This document shows, piece after piece, positions 48,190-56,989 of a stretch of 64,000 nt of DNA; the stretch's first letter is position 1, and the number at the start of each line of letters is the position of its first letter. Under the pieces are notes generated by a model. It was not told the origin of the DNA. It ran no database searches and worked only from the letters and a program-made list of their open reading frames with translations. Source of the stretch: Streptomyces sp. WMMB303 (GTDB lineage: Bacteria > Actinomycetota > Actinomycetes > Streptomycetales > Streptomycetaceae); assembly GCF_029351045.1 (NCBI RefSeq), contig NZ_JARKIN010000001.1, positions 5,797,001 to 5,861,000 of the forward strand. Reading direction: 5' to 3'. Made by a program: the position numbers and the translations under genes.

Positions 48190-50229
48190 TCACTTGAGAG
48201 TTCGACGGTCCGCGTCGGCCGCCTCGGTGGGGCCGGCCGTGTCAACAGCGGCCTCCTCCGAAAGCGACGTGAGCCCGTACTGCGCGGCCTGCGCGTCGAA
48301 CATCCCCCGGTACAGCCCGCCGGCCCGGTCCATGAGCCCCTCGTGGGTGCCGTGTTCGGCGATGTGCCCACGGTCCAGCACGTAGATGTGGTCCGCGGAG
48401 GCGGTCGCGGCGAGCCGGTGGGTGACCAGCACGACCGCGACACCGCTGTCGGCCAGCGTCCGCAGCCGGTCGAACGCCTCGATCTCGGCGTGCGGATCGA
48501 GTGCCGAGGTCGGCTCGTCGACCAGCAGGAACGGCGCGCCCCGGTAGAGGCTGCGGGCCGTACCCAGCTTCTGCCACTGACCCCCCGAGAGCTGGACGCC
48601 GCGTTCGTACCCCTTGAAGACGATGGAGTCCCAGCCGTGCGGCAGTCCCTCGATCAGTTCGGCCACATCGGCGCCGCCCGCCGCCTCCCGGACCCGGGCC
48701 GCGTCCCTCGGACGGTCACCGGCACCGACGGCGATGTTCGCGGCGGCCGTCATCTGCCAGTTGGGGAAGTCCTGGGTCAGCATCCCGACCGACCGGAAGA
48801 CGTCGGCGCGGGCGGCCTCGCGCACCTCCACCCGCTCCCCCTCCGCGCCCACCCACCACACGTCGCCGCTGTCGGGCAGCAGCAGCCCGCCCAGGATCTT
48901 GGCCAGCGTGGACTTGCCGGAGCCGTTCGCACCCACGAGCGCGGTCACCGCACCCCGCCGCACGGACACGTCCACCCGGTGCAGCGCGGGCACCGTGGCC
49001 CCGGGATAGGTGAAGGAGACGTCCCGCACCTGGATCCGGCGCACCGGCGAGGGCAACGGCCGCCCGTCCGGGGGGATGGCGTGTCCGGCCGCCAGCCGGA
49101 TCGCCTCCTCGGTGTCGCTGAGCCGGAGCATCTCCTCGTACATGCGGTTCACCTGCTGCACCAGCGAGGTGAGTCGCGCGGTGGAGGTACGGATGGCGAC
49201 CACGGCGGTGCCGCCCACCGCGATCGGGAGCCCGCCGCTGGTCAGCAGCCACCACAGCACGCCATAGCAGCCCAGGGACGCCAGACCGGAGAACGCCGCG
49301 GCGACCAGATCGGTGCGCGCCTGGGCGCGGGCCAGGCGCCGCTGTTCGGTCTCCATCAGCCCGGACATCTCCTCGTACCCGCGCAGCAGCAGCGAGCCCG
49401 CCGCATGCGCCCGGATCTCCCCGGCGGCGTGCGGCATCGTCAGGTACTGGAGCAGGGTGGCGACCGCCCGGCGGTGGTCCACCCAGTGCCGCCGCGAGGT
49501 GTACTCCCGGCGTGCCGAGCGCACCGCCCCCCATGCCTTGGGCAGCGCGATGGCCAGCAGCATCGGCAGCAGCGCCCAGTGCAGCGAGGCCAGCACGAGG
49601 GCGGCGGCCACCATGCCGATCACGACGTTGGAGGCCCCCACGGACAGGCTGAGCATGCGCCGGGCCGACTCCGTGCCGAACTTTCCGGCCTCCAGATGGC
49701 GTTGGATCTCGGGTTTCTCGGTCGCCGCCACCTCCACCTGGGTGACCGCCCGGTAGTAGCGGAGCGAGACGGCCCTTTCGACCTGCGGCTCCAGCCTGCC
49801 GGACATCGCCGTCGACCAGGCTGACATCACCGCCATGCCCACGGAGACGAGGGCCAGCAGCGCCAGCGCCGGAACCGACTCCCGCAGCTTGTCGTCCGTC
49901 GGTCCGTTCGCGAACAGACTGCCGAGCACGCCGTTGATCGCCACGAGCCCGAACGCGGTGGTCAGGCCCTGGCCGGCCTGCGCCACCACCACCCCGGCCA
50001 ACGCGCGCGGGTCGGTTTCCCAGCCGGCCCGCAGGACCACGCCCATCATGCGCGGCAGCGCGGCCGCCATCTGCCCGAACCGCAGCCGCGCCACCGAGCC
50101 CTCGTGTTCGACGAACGCGTCGTCCCAGCGCAGTCGCCCTCCGAACAGCTCCCGTTCCGCCGCCGAGACGCCGTCCTCGGCCGCGGCCCCCGAGGGCTCG
50201 GGGCCGCCCGCGCCGGCCGTCCCGCTCAC
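48190..50229 (-). CDS. ABC exporter (fused permease-ATPase), lanthipeptide transporter candidate
   Basis: A 679-residue half-transporter: about six membrane helices in residues 60-400, then the ATPase with Walker A GANGSGKST, signature LSGGQWQKL, Walker B FLLVDEPTSALD and switch His in LVTHRLA. It lacks an N-terminal C39 peptidase, so it exports but does not cleave. GTG 50229 is preferred for its GGGAGG five bases upstream; ATG 50289 is in frame with a weaker site. It lies directly upstream of the precursor in the same direction. Confidence 0.9.
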   Translation of the reverse strand: MSGTAGAGGPEPSGAAAEDGVSAAERELFGGRLRWDDAFVEHEGSVARLRFGQMAAALPRMMGVVLRAGWETDPRALAGVVVAQAGQGLTTAFGLVAINGVLGSLFANGPTDDKLRESVPALALLALVSVGMAVMSAWSTAMSGRLEPQVERAVSLRYYRAVTQVEVAATEKPEIQRHLEAGKFGTESARRMLSLSVGASNVVIGMVAAALVLASLHWALLPMLLAIALPKAWGAVRSARREYTSRRHWVDHRRAVATLLQYLTMPHAAGEIRAHAAGSLLLRGYEEMSGLMETEQRRLARAQARTDLVAAAFSGLASLGCYGVLWWLLTSGGLPIAVGGTAVVAIRTSTARLTSLVQQVNRMYEEMLRLSDTEEAIRLAAGHAIPPDGRPLPSPVRRIQVRDVSFTYPGATVPALHRVDVSVRRGAVTALVGANGSGKSTLAKILGGLLLPDSGDVWWVGAEGERVEVREAARADVFRSVGMLTQDFPNWQMTAAANIAVGAGDRPRDAARVREAAGGADVAELIEGLPHGWDSIVFKGYERGVQLSGGQWQKLGTARSLYRGAPFLLVDEPTSALDPHAEIEAFDRLRTLADSGVAVVLVTHRLAATASADHIYVLDRGHIAEHGTHEGLMDRAGGLYRGMFDAQAAQYGLTSLSEEAAVDTAGPTEAADADRRTLK

Positions 50230-50327
50230 TTCGACCTCCCGGGCTCCGGCGCGCAGTGTGCGGAGCTGTCCGCCCGGAGTCGTCGGCATACGGCCAGGCC
50301 GTTCTCGGGGGTGCGGCTCGGGGTCAC
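50226..50327 (-). CDS. Candidate 33-residue upstream ORF coupled to exporter
   Basis: GTG 50327 has GGAGG four bases upstream and the frame ends in a TGA that overlaps the exporter GTG (GTGA), as in coupled genes. The product is Arg/Pro/Ser-rich with two Cys (AVCRRLR, AHCAPEPG). It could be a leader peptide controlling exporter translation. If the exporter really starts at ATG 50289, this reading is wrong. Confidence 0.35.
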   Translation of the reverse strand: MTPSRTPENGLAVCRRLRADSSAHCAPEPGRSK

Positions 50328-50795
50328 GTGGCCTCCAGTGCGGGCGCGTCGGGGGACGAGGGCGGTTTTCCCCGCGTGCAGCGGACCCGGCGGACACGTG
50401 AAGCAGGAACAGCCCCCGAGCCCGCGCCCCGGCCGGTTTCAGAACCCTGGCCTCCAACAGGTGGACGGCACCACCGGGACCGGGCCCCGGCCAACGGACC
50501 GCGGGGGATCACCGTACTCACGCACCGGCACAAATCCGAGTGCGGGGCCGCCAGTTCGTCCGCGCACACCGTCCGGACGGGGCCGGGTGCCGGTGTCGAT
50601 CCGGGGCGAGCCCTGAACGCCGCGCGCCCACCGGACGGGACGCCCCGCACTCGGCGCCGGCCGGCACCGCGCAGGGCGTCCGGCACGGCGAGCACCACGC
50701 GGAGGGCCGGAGTCCGCAGGGAGCAACCGCACCGGCGTCCGGCCTGTCCGTCCCGGCCGCACCGGATTGTCAGTGGCCACTGCTTCGATGTCGGT
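50328..50795. other. Divergent intergenic region, exporter and unknown gene
   Basis: About 470 bp, very GC-rich, with the promoter of the plus-strand gene at its right end. I see no supportable gene, and no clear exporter promoter. Confidence 0.45.
50767..50789 (+). promoter_or_regulatory. Leaderless promoter resembling PafBC (RecA-NDp) DNA-damage motif
   Basis: TTGTCAGTG (50767-50775), 8 bp, then TTCGAT (50784-50789). The known RecA-independent damage motif is, from memory, TTGTCRGTG-N8-TAnnnT. The start codon follows 6 bp later, so transcription probably begins at or near the ATG. Confidence 0.6.
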
Positions 50796-51986
50796 ATGAG
50801 CACTGTGCACGAGACCGCCGCCCTTCTCTCCCACCCCGATCAGCTCCGTGCCCATCTGCGCGCGCTGGCCGTCCTGGACGCGGCGATCGGCGACGATCCG
50901 AACTTCGTCGAATACACCTTCGATCCCGCCTGGGGTCCCCACACGGCGGCGGCGCTCATGGACAACGGCTCGGGGGACGACTTCGCCGTCCTCTTCACCC
51001 CTGCCGGGGTGCTCATCCGCGGCTTCGACCACGAGTCGGAGATGAGCCCGTACGGCACGGAGGACGAGCAGGTCTGGCCCGGGGTCGTCGACGAGGTGCC
51101 CACAGCGCTGCGCCCGCTCCTGGACGAGCCCGCCTTCCACGAGGCGGGCCTCGACGCCCCCCGGATCACCGCCTGCCTGTGGCGGGAGACCGGCGACACG
51201 GCCTGGCGCACCGGCTCGTCCATCGCCTTCCCCACCGGCACCGACGACCCGGACGGCTCCGGCTTCCTCTTCCACCTCCTCACCGACCGCTCCCCCGAGG
51301 CCGTCCAGGCCCACTTCGAGGACTACTACGAACGTCCCGTCCCCCTCGACGCCCTCCGCGACGTCCTCGCCGGACATCCCCTCACCCCCGCCCTCGCCGA
51401 AGTCCTCAACCCGACCGCCCTCTCGGAGGAGGCCCTGCTCCGGAGGATCACCGCCCATCCCGAAGCCGCCGCCTACCTCGCCTGCGACGGCGAGTTCGAC
51501 CTCGCCCGCACCGACCCGATCGAGTCGATCACCCTGCCCAACGGCCTGCCGGTGGAGCCGGTCGCCGGCTGCAATGCGGGCGGCACCCACTACCTGTGCG
51601 GCCCCGCAGTGCCCGGCCCCCGCCCCGTCCTCTACACCGACTCCGAGGGCCAGGCCGCGCTCATCGCCGAGTCCCTCGCCGAGGCCCTGACCCTCGCCAT
51701 CGTCCTGCCGTCCTGGCACGACGCCCTGGCCGGCCTCCGGCCTCCGGCCCTCGGCTCCGACCACCTCGACGACCATCCGGACCACCCCGCCGTCCGCGAC
51801 CGGCTCCTCGCCGCCCTCCGACTCCCCCCGGCCACCCAGGAGGACGTCCTGGACCGCCTGCTCACCGCGGCCGCCCGCACCGTGCCCGACGGGTTCCTCC
51901 CCCAGGCGGGGGACGAGGAGGAGGCCGCTTTCGAGCCGATATTCCAGCCGTCCGCTGCCCCGCACAGCCGCACCGGCCGACCCTGA
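50796..51986 (+). CDS. Unknown soluble protein under a damage-type promoter
   Basis: A 396-residue acidic cytoplasmic protein with no membrane helix. The N-terminal half has helical and strand patterns (DQLRAHLRALAVLDAAIGDD; FAVLFTPAGVLIRGFDHESE). The middle has WRETGDTAWRTGSSIAFP, and the C-terminal half is Leu/Ala-rich with an acidic end. It resembles conserved actinomycete proteins of unknown role; I cannot assign a family. The promoter suggests DNA-damage induction. Confidence 0.8.
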   Translation: MSTVHETAALLSHPDQLRAHLRALAVLDAAIGDDPNFVEYTFDPAWGPHTAAALMDNGSGDDFAVLFTPAGVLIRGFDHESEMSPYGTEDEQVWPGVVDEVPTALRPLLDEPAFHEAGLDAPRITACLWRETGDTAWRTGSSIAFPTGTDDPDGSGFLFHLLTDRSPEAVQAHFEDYYERPVPLDALRDVLAGHPLTPALAEVLNPTALSEEALLRRITAHPEAAAYLACDGEFDLARTDPIESITLPNGLPVEPVAGCNAGGTHYLCGPAVPGPRPVLYTDSEGQAALIAESLAEALTLAIVLPSWHDALAGLRPPALGSDHLDDHPDHPAVRDRLLAALRLPPATQEDVLDRLLTAAARTVPDGFLPQAGDEEEAAFEPIFQPSAAPHSRTGRP

Positions 51987-52102
51987 CGATCGTGCGTCCC
52001 GGTCCCGGCCTCCGGGGGCGAACGGCGTCGCCGGGCCGCTCCGCCCCGCGCGCGACCGCCGGGCGGATGTCCGCGCGCTGCAGGCCGTCGGTCACCCGGC
52101 CG

Positions 52103-53326
52103 TCAGAAGGCGGGAAAGGCCCGGCCCGAGGGGTGGAACGGGGCCCGCTCACCGCGGAAGGCGAGCGAGGCGGCGGCGACCGCGCCCGGCCGCAGCTCCT
52201 CGACGCGCCCCGCGGCGGCCAGCTCCGAGAGGGTGGTGCCGCCCAGATACGCCGCGCCCAGTTCCGCGGAGGTCACGCGCAGGTCGGGCCGGGCCCGGGT
52301 GGTTTCGCAGGTGACGGAGTCGCCGTCGGCGGACAGGTGGTGGCGTCCGGCGTTCCAGGGGCAGAACGCGTCCTGGACCTCCAGGACCACATCCAACGGG
52401 GTCGCGTAGCGGCGTGCGGTCAGCGCCCGGTCGATGTCCACCAGCCGGACCCAGAGGTTGTCGGTGACCGTGGGGCGGACAGCGCGCGGGTCGGTCAGCA
52501 GGTGTTCCAGCGGCTCGTCGACGGCGCCGTCGTGGACGAGACCGTCGTGGGCGTCGAGTTCGACGAGGAAGTGCCACAGGGCGGCGTACGACTGCCGCGA
52601 GGCGGCCGCGACCTCGAGGACCCGCGCCACGCCGGCCTTGGACCGGTAGAGGGCGTAGCCGGTCGGCTCCCCACCGGGTTCCCGGTGGACGGCGAAGCGC
52701 AGCGCCGTGCCGCCGTCGCGTGTGTACGGGCCGTCGGCGAGTCTGGCCTGCCAGTACTTCTCCGTCCGGTCGACCCACCCGACCGCGGTGCCGCGTACGG
52801 TCTCGTAGACCTTCTCCAGCAGTGGCCGAGCCTCGGCACGGTCGAGCAGGCGGACCGTCCCGTCGCCCAGGTCGGTCTCGGCGCGTAGGGCCATGGACCT
52901 CAGGTCCGCCCGGATCTCGGCCACCCGGCTGGCGAGGCCGTACCCGAAGCGGCTGTAGATCGTGGCTTCGGAGGCGTTGAGGGCGGCGATCGGCTCACCG
53001 CCCGTGTCGTGCAGGCCGGTGAGCTGCTCGCGCATCATCGCGGTGAGGATGCCGCGCCGCCGGTGGGTGGGCAGGACCGCGACGAGCGTGATGCCGGCGA
53101 CGGGCACGGCCCCGCCGGGAACCGTCATGACGCGGCCGTAGACCGACGCGCCACCGACGATCTCCCCGCCGTCCCAGGCGGCGATCGTGCGGTCGGGATC
53201 GAGCGAGGAGGCAGCGTTCCGGAGGCCGCCCTCCTGCCAGTCCTGGCCGTAGGTCGTGGTGACCATCCGGGCCCACGCGTCGAGTTCGTGGGCGGCGATG
53301 GTCCGCAGGGGGTAGGTCGCTGTCAT
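52103..53326 (-). CDS. Eis-type GNAT acetyltransferase
   Basis: A 407-residue acetyltransferase like mycobacterial Eis, which acetylates aminoglycosides and other amines. The N-terminal GNAT domain shows the acetyl-CoA loop VLPTHRRRGILTAMM. A Tyr in IYSRFGYGLAS fits the family general acid. A second GNAT-like domain and an SCP2-like C-terminal region follow, ending GRAFPAF; the terminal Phe carboxylate is catalytic in Eis. ATG 53326 is preferred. The natural substrate is unknown. Confidence 0.9.
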   Translation of the reverse strand: MTATYPLRTIAAHELDAWARMVTTTYGQDWQEGGLRNAASSLDPDRTIAAWDGGEIVGGASVYGRVMTVPGGAVPVAGITLVAVLPTHRRRGILTAMMREQLTGLHDTGGEPIAALNASEATIYSRFGYGLASRVAEIRADLRSMALRAETDLGDGTVRLLDRAEARPLLEKVYETVRGTAVGWVDRTEKYWQARLADGPYTRDGGTALRFAVHREPGGEPTGYALYRSKAGVARVLEVAAASRQSYAALWHFLVELDAHDGLVHDGAVDEPLEHLLTDPRAVRPTVTDNLWVRLVDIDRALTARRYATPLDVVLEVQDAFCPWNAGRHHLSADGDSVTCETTRARPDLRVTSAELGAAYLGGTTLSELAAAGRVEELRPGAVAAASLAFRGERAPFHPSGRAFPAF

Positions 53327-53393
53327 GTCTCGAGCGTGGCAGGGTGAACAGTCGCCGCGCATCGAAAGATCTGCCTATTCACATGCCGGCGAG

Positions 53394-53690
53394 GTGGTGG
53401 CGCAGCGCGTGGTCAGCCCGGTGTTCGTCGGCCGGGGCGAGGAGCTGTCAGCGCTGGCGGCGGCGCTGGACAACACCGCTGTGGAACAGGGTCCGGCCGT
53501 GGCGCTGCTGGCCGGGGAGGCCGGGATCGGCAAGGCGCGGCTGCTCGCCGAGTTCACGCGGTCGCTGGGCCCGGCGGTCCGGGTGGTCGGGGGGCGTCTG
53601 CGCGGAACCGGGCCGGGACGCGCTGCCGTACGCACCGCTCGTGACGGCCCTGCGCACGCTGATCCGGACAGCGAGGCGGATGCGCAAGCT
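53394..53690 (+). pseudogene. Remnant of LuxR/LAL-family AAA regulator, frameshifted and truncated
   Basis: Starting at GTG 53394, the first frame gives the typical LAL N-terminus: VVSPVFVGRGEELSALAAAL and Walker A LAGEAGIGKARLL. At the six-G run 53589-53594 the similarity moves to the next frame, which continues CAEPGRDALPYAPLVTALRT. Similarity ends near 53690; intact LAL proteins are about 900 residues. So it is a decayed regulator, with its ATP-binding start and nothing after. Confidence 0.8.
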
Positions 53691-53834
53691 GGTCCCGCGG
53701 ATGACGGCTGACGGGGTGCTGTGCATTCAGACCCCACCGGGGGCCCGCCGCAGCGGGCCGGCTCGAAGCGGCGGAGCCGCGCGCTCACGCCGACGCCGCG
53801 ACGGAGTGGGCGACCGCGCCGTGGGGCTCGGGAT

Positions 53835-53915
53835 TCACCTGCGCCGACGGCGTCGCTCGGAGGTCACGACGATGGCGATGATGATCGTGACGACAACTGG
53901 GATGATGATCCCCAT
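53835..53915 (-). CDS. Candidate 26-residue membrane microprotein
   Basis: ATG 53915 has AAGGAG five bases upstream. The product is MGIIIPVVVTIIIAIVV followed by TSE and six Arg, then stop: one helix with a basic tail, which would place the C-terminus in the cytoplasm. Small proteins of this form act as toxins or as regulators of membrane complexes. No homologue is known to me. Confidence 0.5.
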   Translation of the reverse strand: MGIIIPVVVTIIIAIVVTSERRRRRR

Positions 53916-54318
53916 ACAGACTCCTTGTCCCTCCGCCGGGCTACGGCGGCAATGGCGTTCCCGAGGTGTTCCGCCGGGCGCGGCACCGGTCCGGAGATCG
54001 GTCCCACACCTCGCGGAGGTGTCATGTACCCCGCCGCTCCGGATATGAACGTCAACGGCCCGATCCTCTCAGCGCAACTCCACCCGCCCGGACCGCGCCG
54101 GTGGGCGGGCACGCCGAGCGCGTTCGACAGCCCGGCCGGGCCCGTCCGCAGGCCGATGCGCCGCCCCGCACGTCCTGCACCGTCTCCGTACGGCCCGCTC
54201 GCGCGGGGCGCCGCAGTGCGGTGCCTGTGCGAGACGGCAGAAGGTGTCGGCTGTGTGGCGGCTGCCGTCACCCGGAGGGGAGGCGGCCGTGGAGGCCGCT
54301 TGCCCGGACACTGCCGCT
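53916..54318. other. Gap without recognised gene
   Basis: About 400 bp between the candidate microprotein and the Ddn-type gene. Several long open frames exist on both strands because of high GC, but none has a ribosome site with a recognisable product. Confidence 0.45.
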
Positions 54319-54816
54319 CTACGGCTTACGCGGGCTGAGGCGCACGAAGGGCAGTTTGCGCCCGACCGCCCGGTAGTCCTCCTGTGTGCCGTCGACGGAG
54401 AAGCCCATGAAGCGCACGAGCTTGCGGGCGGTTCGTGGGTGGCGGGGCGCGTAGCGGGCCATGAAGTCACCGCCTTCCTCCGTGTCGAGCGGGTGTGCGG
54501 TGACGGGCAGGGTCCGCACCCCCACCTGGATGCTCGCCTCGGGTGTGGCGAGGAGGTTCCGGTACCAGGCGGCCTCGGGCCCGAACCCGGAACAGACCAC
54601 GTAACTGCCGTCCGTCCGGTCGTGCTCGACGACCTCGATGACGACCCGGCGCGGTTTGCCCGAGACCCGCCCGGTGTGGTTCAGCAGCAGCAGCCGGCCA
54701 CCGAAGAGCCAGCCCAGACGCAGCCGGTAGAGGTGGATGGGGGCGCGGAAGAGCATGCGGCGGATGCCGGTGGGCGGAGCCGGACGCTTGACGATCTCCA
54801 TGACGGTGCCCTTCAT
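54319..54816 (-). CDS. Deazaflavin (F420)-dependent nitroreductase, Ddn family
   Basis: A protein of up to 165 residues of the split-barrel F420 family, which reduces or modifies small molecules. The hallmark is LLLNHTGRVSGKPRRVVIEV and the Trp-Tyr segment AAWYRNLLATPEASIQVG. Its start is ATG 54816 (ATGA overlap with the monooxygenase) or ATG 54801, which has AAGG at usual spacing. Last gene of the TetR operon. Confidence 0.88.
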   Translation of the reverse strand: MKGTVMEIVKRPAPPTGIRRMLFRAPIHLYRLRLGWLFGGRLLLLNHTGRVSGKPRRVVIEVVEHDRTDGSYVVCSGFGPEAAWYRNLLATPEASIQVGVRTLPVTAHPLDTEEGGDFMARYAPRHPRTARKLVRFMGFSVDGTQEDYRAVGRKLPFVRLSPRKP

Positions 54817-55976
54817 ATGCGGTCGAGAATGCTCGTGGTGTCGCCGTAGCCGCGGCGCAGCAGCCCGCTGAACAGGTCACGCAGGACGAGCCGGCTGATG
54901 AGGTGCTGGGCGGCGATGCCCGGGCGGCTCGCGGGGACGAGGGAGCGGGCGAAGGCCCGGGCGCGCTGCTGGCGTTCCTGGACGGCCGGGCGCAGCCGGG
55001 TCTGGTAGGCGCGGAAGGCTGCTTGATGATCGTCGTGCTGGTGCAGGGCCTGGGCCAGCAGGTAGCCGCCGGCCATGGCCATGGAGGCGCCCTGCGCCGA
55101 GGTCAGCGTCATGGCCGAGCAGGCGTCGCCGGTCAGTGCGATGCGGCCGGTGTGCCAGGACGGCATGGTGATCTGCGTGAGGGTGTCCATGAACAGATCC
55201 TCTTCGGGTGCCGCGTCGAGCAGTTGCGAGGTGAGCGGGCCCGTGTCGGCGAAGGCGCTGCGCAGCACTGCTCGCCGTTGTGCGCGCGGCGGGGGTCGGC
55301 GATCCCGCGTGCGGTAGAGGAAGAGCGCGATCAACTGCCCGGGAACGTCGCTGGGATAGAGGATGGTCTGTCTGCCGGGCTCGCTGTAGTGGATGCGGTG
55401 CGGTCCGAGCCCGTAGGTGTCGGGTACCGGATAGCAGGCCATGGTGTAGCCGAGGTGGTGGGCGTAGTCGCCTTCGGGTCCGAAGGCGAGCTCACGGGTC
55501 TCGGAGTGCACGCCGTCGGCGCCCAGGACCAGGTCGAAGTGCTCGCACTCGCCGTCGGTGAAGGTGACGGCGACGCCGCCGGGGGGCTGCTCGAGAGCTG
55601 TGATCCTGCGGCCGTACCGGATGTCGACCCTGTCGCGTACGGCATCGCCCAGTGCCTCTTCGAGGGTGGTGTGCATCAGGGCGAGGTACGGCCCGCGGAT
55701 CACCTTCTCCAGCAGTCGGCGCTCGAGCCGCGCCGTGACACGTCCCGCCTCGTCGACGTAGCGGATGCTTTCGGTGGGGAGTTGGTGCGCCGCCAGCCGG
55801 TCGGTGATGCCCATCCGCGCGGCGACGTCGTACCCGGTGCCGAAGAAGTCGATGCCGTAGCCGCCGAGTCGGCCGTGCGGTGCACGCTCGATCACGACGG
55901 GAGTGTGGCCGTAGTGGTGCAGCCAGTAGGCGAGTGTGAGGCCCGCGATCCCGCCGCCGGAGATCAGGACCTTCAT
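54813..55976 (-). CDS. FAD-dependent monooxygenase (PHBH-like)
   Basis: A 387-residue flavoprotein hydroxylase. The N-terminal GxGxxG is ISGGGIAGLTLAYWLHHYGH. The DG motif is LVLGADGVHSETR and the GD motif RIALTGDACSAMTLTSAQGA. It probably oxidises an aromatic or a drug-like compound with NAD(P)H. It overlaps both neighbours through ATGA, so the three genes are coupled. Confidence 0.9.
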   Translation of the reverse strand: MKVLISGGGIAGLTLAYWLHHYGHTPVVIERAPHGRLGGYGIDFFGTGYDVAARMGITDRLAAHQLPTESIRYVDEAGRVTARLERRLLEKVIRGPYLALMHTTLEEALGDAVRDRVDIRYGRRITALEQPPGGVAVTFTDGECEHFDLVLGADGVHSETRELAFGPEGDYAHHLGYTMACYPVPDTYGLGPHRIHYSEPGRQTILYPSDVPGQLIALFLYRTRDRRPPPRAQRRAVLRSAFADTGPLTSQLLDAAPEEDLFMDTLTQITMPSWHTGRIALTGDACSAMTLTSAQGASMAMAGGYLLAQALHQHDDHQAAFRAYQTRLRPAVQERQQRARAFARSLVPASRPGIAAQHLISRLVLRDLFSGLLRRGYGDTTSILDRI

Positions 55977-56566
55977 GACGGGGCCCCGATCAGGTCGCCG
56001 AGCGCGGTGAGTGCGGCTTGCACGGGCACTTCCTCGTCCAGCAGCTGGTGCAGCATCATCCCGTCGATCAGCGCCGCGACGAGGGTGGCCGCCCCCGCTC
56101 TCCGCTCGGCCGGCACCTGCGGGTCGAGGGTTCCGAGCCAGTCGGCGATCCGGGCTCGGGCCTCGCGCAGCCCCTGGCGCAGCGCCTCACCGATTTCGGG
56201 GTTCCGCAGCGCCCCGGCCGTCAGTTCCACGGCCAGCCGGAGGGTCTTCTCGTCTTCGGTGATGCGGGGGACGGCGTTGCGCAGGACGTCGAGGGCCGTG
56301 CGGGCGTCGGGCGAGGAGAGCAGGTCCTCGACGAGGGGCATCATCACGTCCTCGCCCGCCTGCCGGGCGATCGCCAGGTGCAGTGCGGGCAGGCCGCCGA
56401 AATGGTAATGGATCAGCCCCACATTGGCGTCGCCTCGCGCGGCCACGGCGCGGGTGGTGACCGCGGGCCAGCCGCCCTCGACGAGCAGCGCGAGCCCTGC
56501 CTCGATGAGCTCTTCGCGGCGGCGGCGGCCACGAGGAGAATTTGGTCGACTGACCAAGTTAGTCAT
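55973..56566 (-). CDS. TetR-family regulator
   Basis: A 197-residue repressor with N-terminal helix-turn-helix (EELIEAGLALLVEGGWPAVT; AAARGDANVGLIHYHFGG, where Val/Gly replace usual residues) and a ligand-binding C-terminal domain. It is the first gene of an operon with a monooxygenase and a Ddn-type protein, which it probably controls. The ATG sits six bases after the -10 element, so translation is likely leaderless. Confidence 0.9.
   Translation of the reverse strand: MTNLVSRPNSPRGRRRREELIEAGLALLVEGGWPAVTTRAVAARGDANVGLIHYHFGGLPALHLAIARQAGEDVMMPLVEDLLSSPDARTALDVLRNAVPRITEDEKTLRLAVELTAGALRNPEIGEALRQGLREARARIADWLGTLDPQVPAERRAGAATLVAALIDGMMLHQLLDEEVPVQAALTALGDLIGAPS
56542..56557. promoter_or_regulatory. 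TetR operator inverted repeat
   Basis: TTGGTC-GACT-GACCAA, a perfect 6-bp-arm repeat lying just inside the TetR coding start, within about 25 bp of the predicted transcription start. Typical position for autorepression. Confidence 0.65.
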
Positions 56567-56989
56567 GTGAATAACTTAGCGCTTCGGCGCGGTGGCTGCA
56601 ATGTGCGCCGCCGCCCTGGCACGGCGGACACCCCCGGAGAGCTCCGAGCCGGGCCGCGTCCCCGCTCGCCGTCGACGGTGCCGCCTCCGTGGTCGGCGGG
56701 CTTCCCCGAGGGGCCGTCCCTGGCGCGCGGAAGAACCGGACCTCTCCGGAACGCCGACCACACCACCTCTCGCACTGTCACGGTGCGTACACGTCGAAGG
56801 CCAGCCGACGCGGGGCCGTGCCGACCCGGGCGAGCGGCACCCTGGCGTGGACCACTGCTGGTCAGATTGACCGTGCATCCATCCACAGAGAGTGACTCTC
56901 CAGGGAAGACCTGCGCCGCGCCGCCCACGCTTCCCCGAAAGGGGGGCCGACCGAATATCGCCTCTCGGTCTCCCGTAAATCGGCCGCGG
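56567..56989. other. Region between metalloprotease stop and TetR start
   Basis: About 420 bp. The right part of the TetR promoter lies at 56573-56601. The rest holds no gene I can support; no clear terminator for the RiPP operon was found, only a short repeat at its stop codon. Confidence 0.45.
56573..56601 (-). promoter_or_regulatory. Leaderless promoter of TetR operon
   Basis: On the minus strand, TTGCAG (56601-56596), a 17-bp spacer, TAAGTT (56578-56573), then six bases to the ATG. The match and spacing fit a housekeeping promoter with transcription starting at the start codon. Confidence 0.65.

Noticed and set aside
53721..54338. Plus-strand open frame of about 200 codons after the LAL remnant
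   Set aside because: No ribosome site or recognisable domain, and composition like other antisense frames in this GC range.
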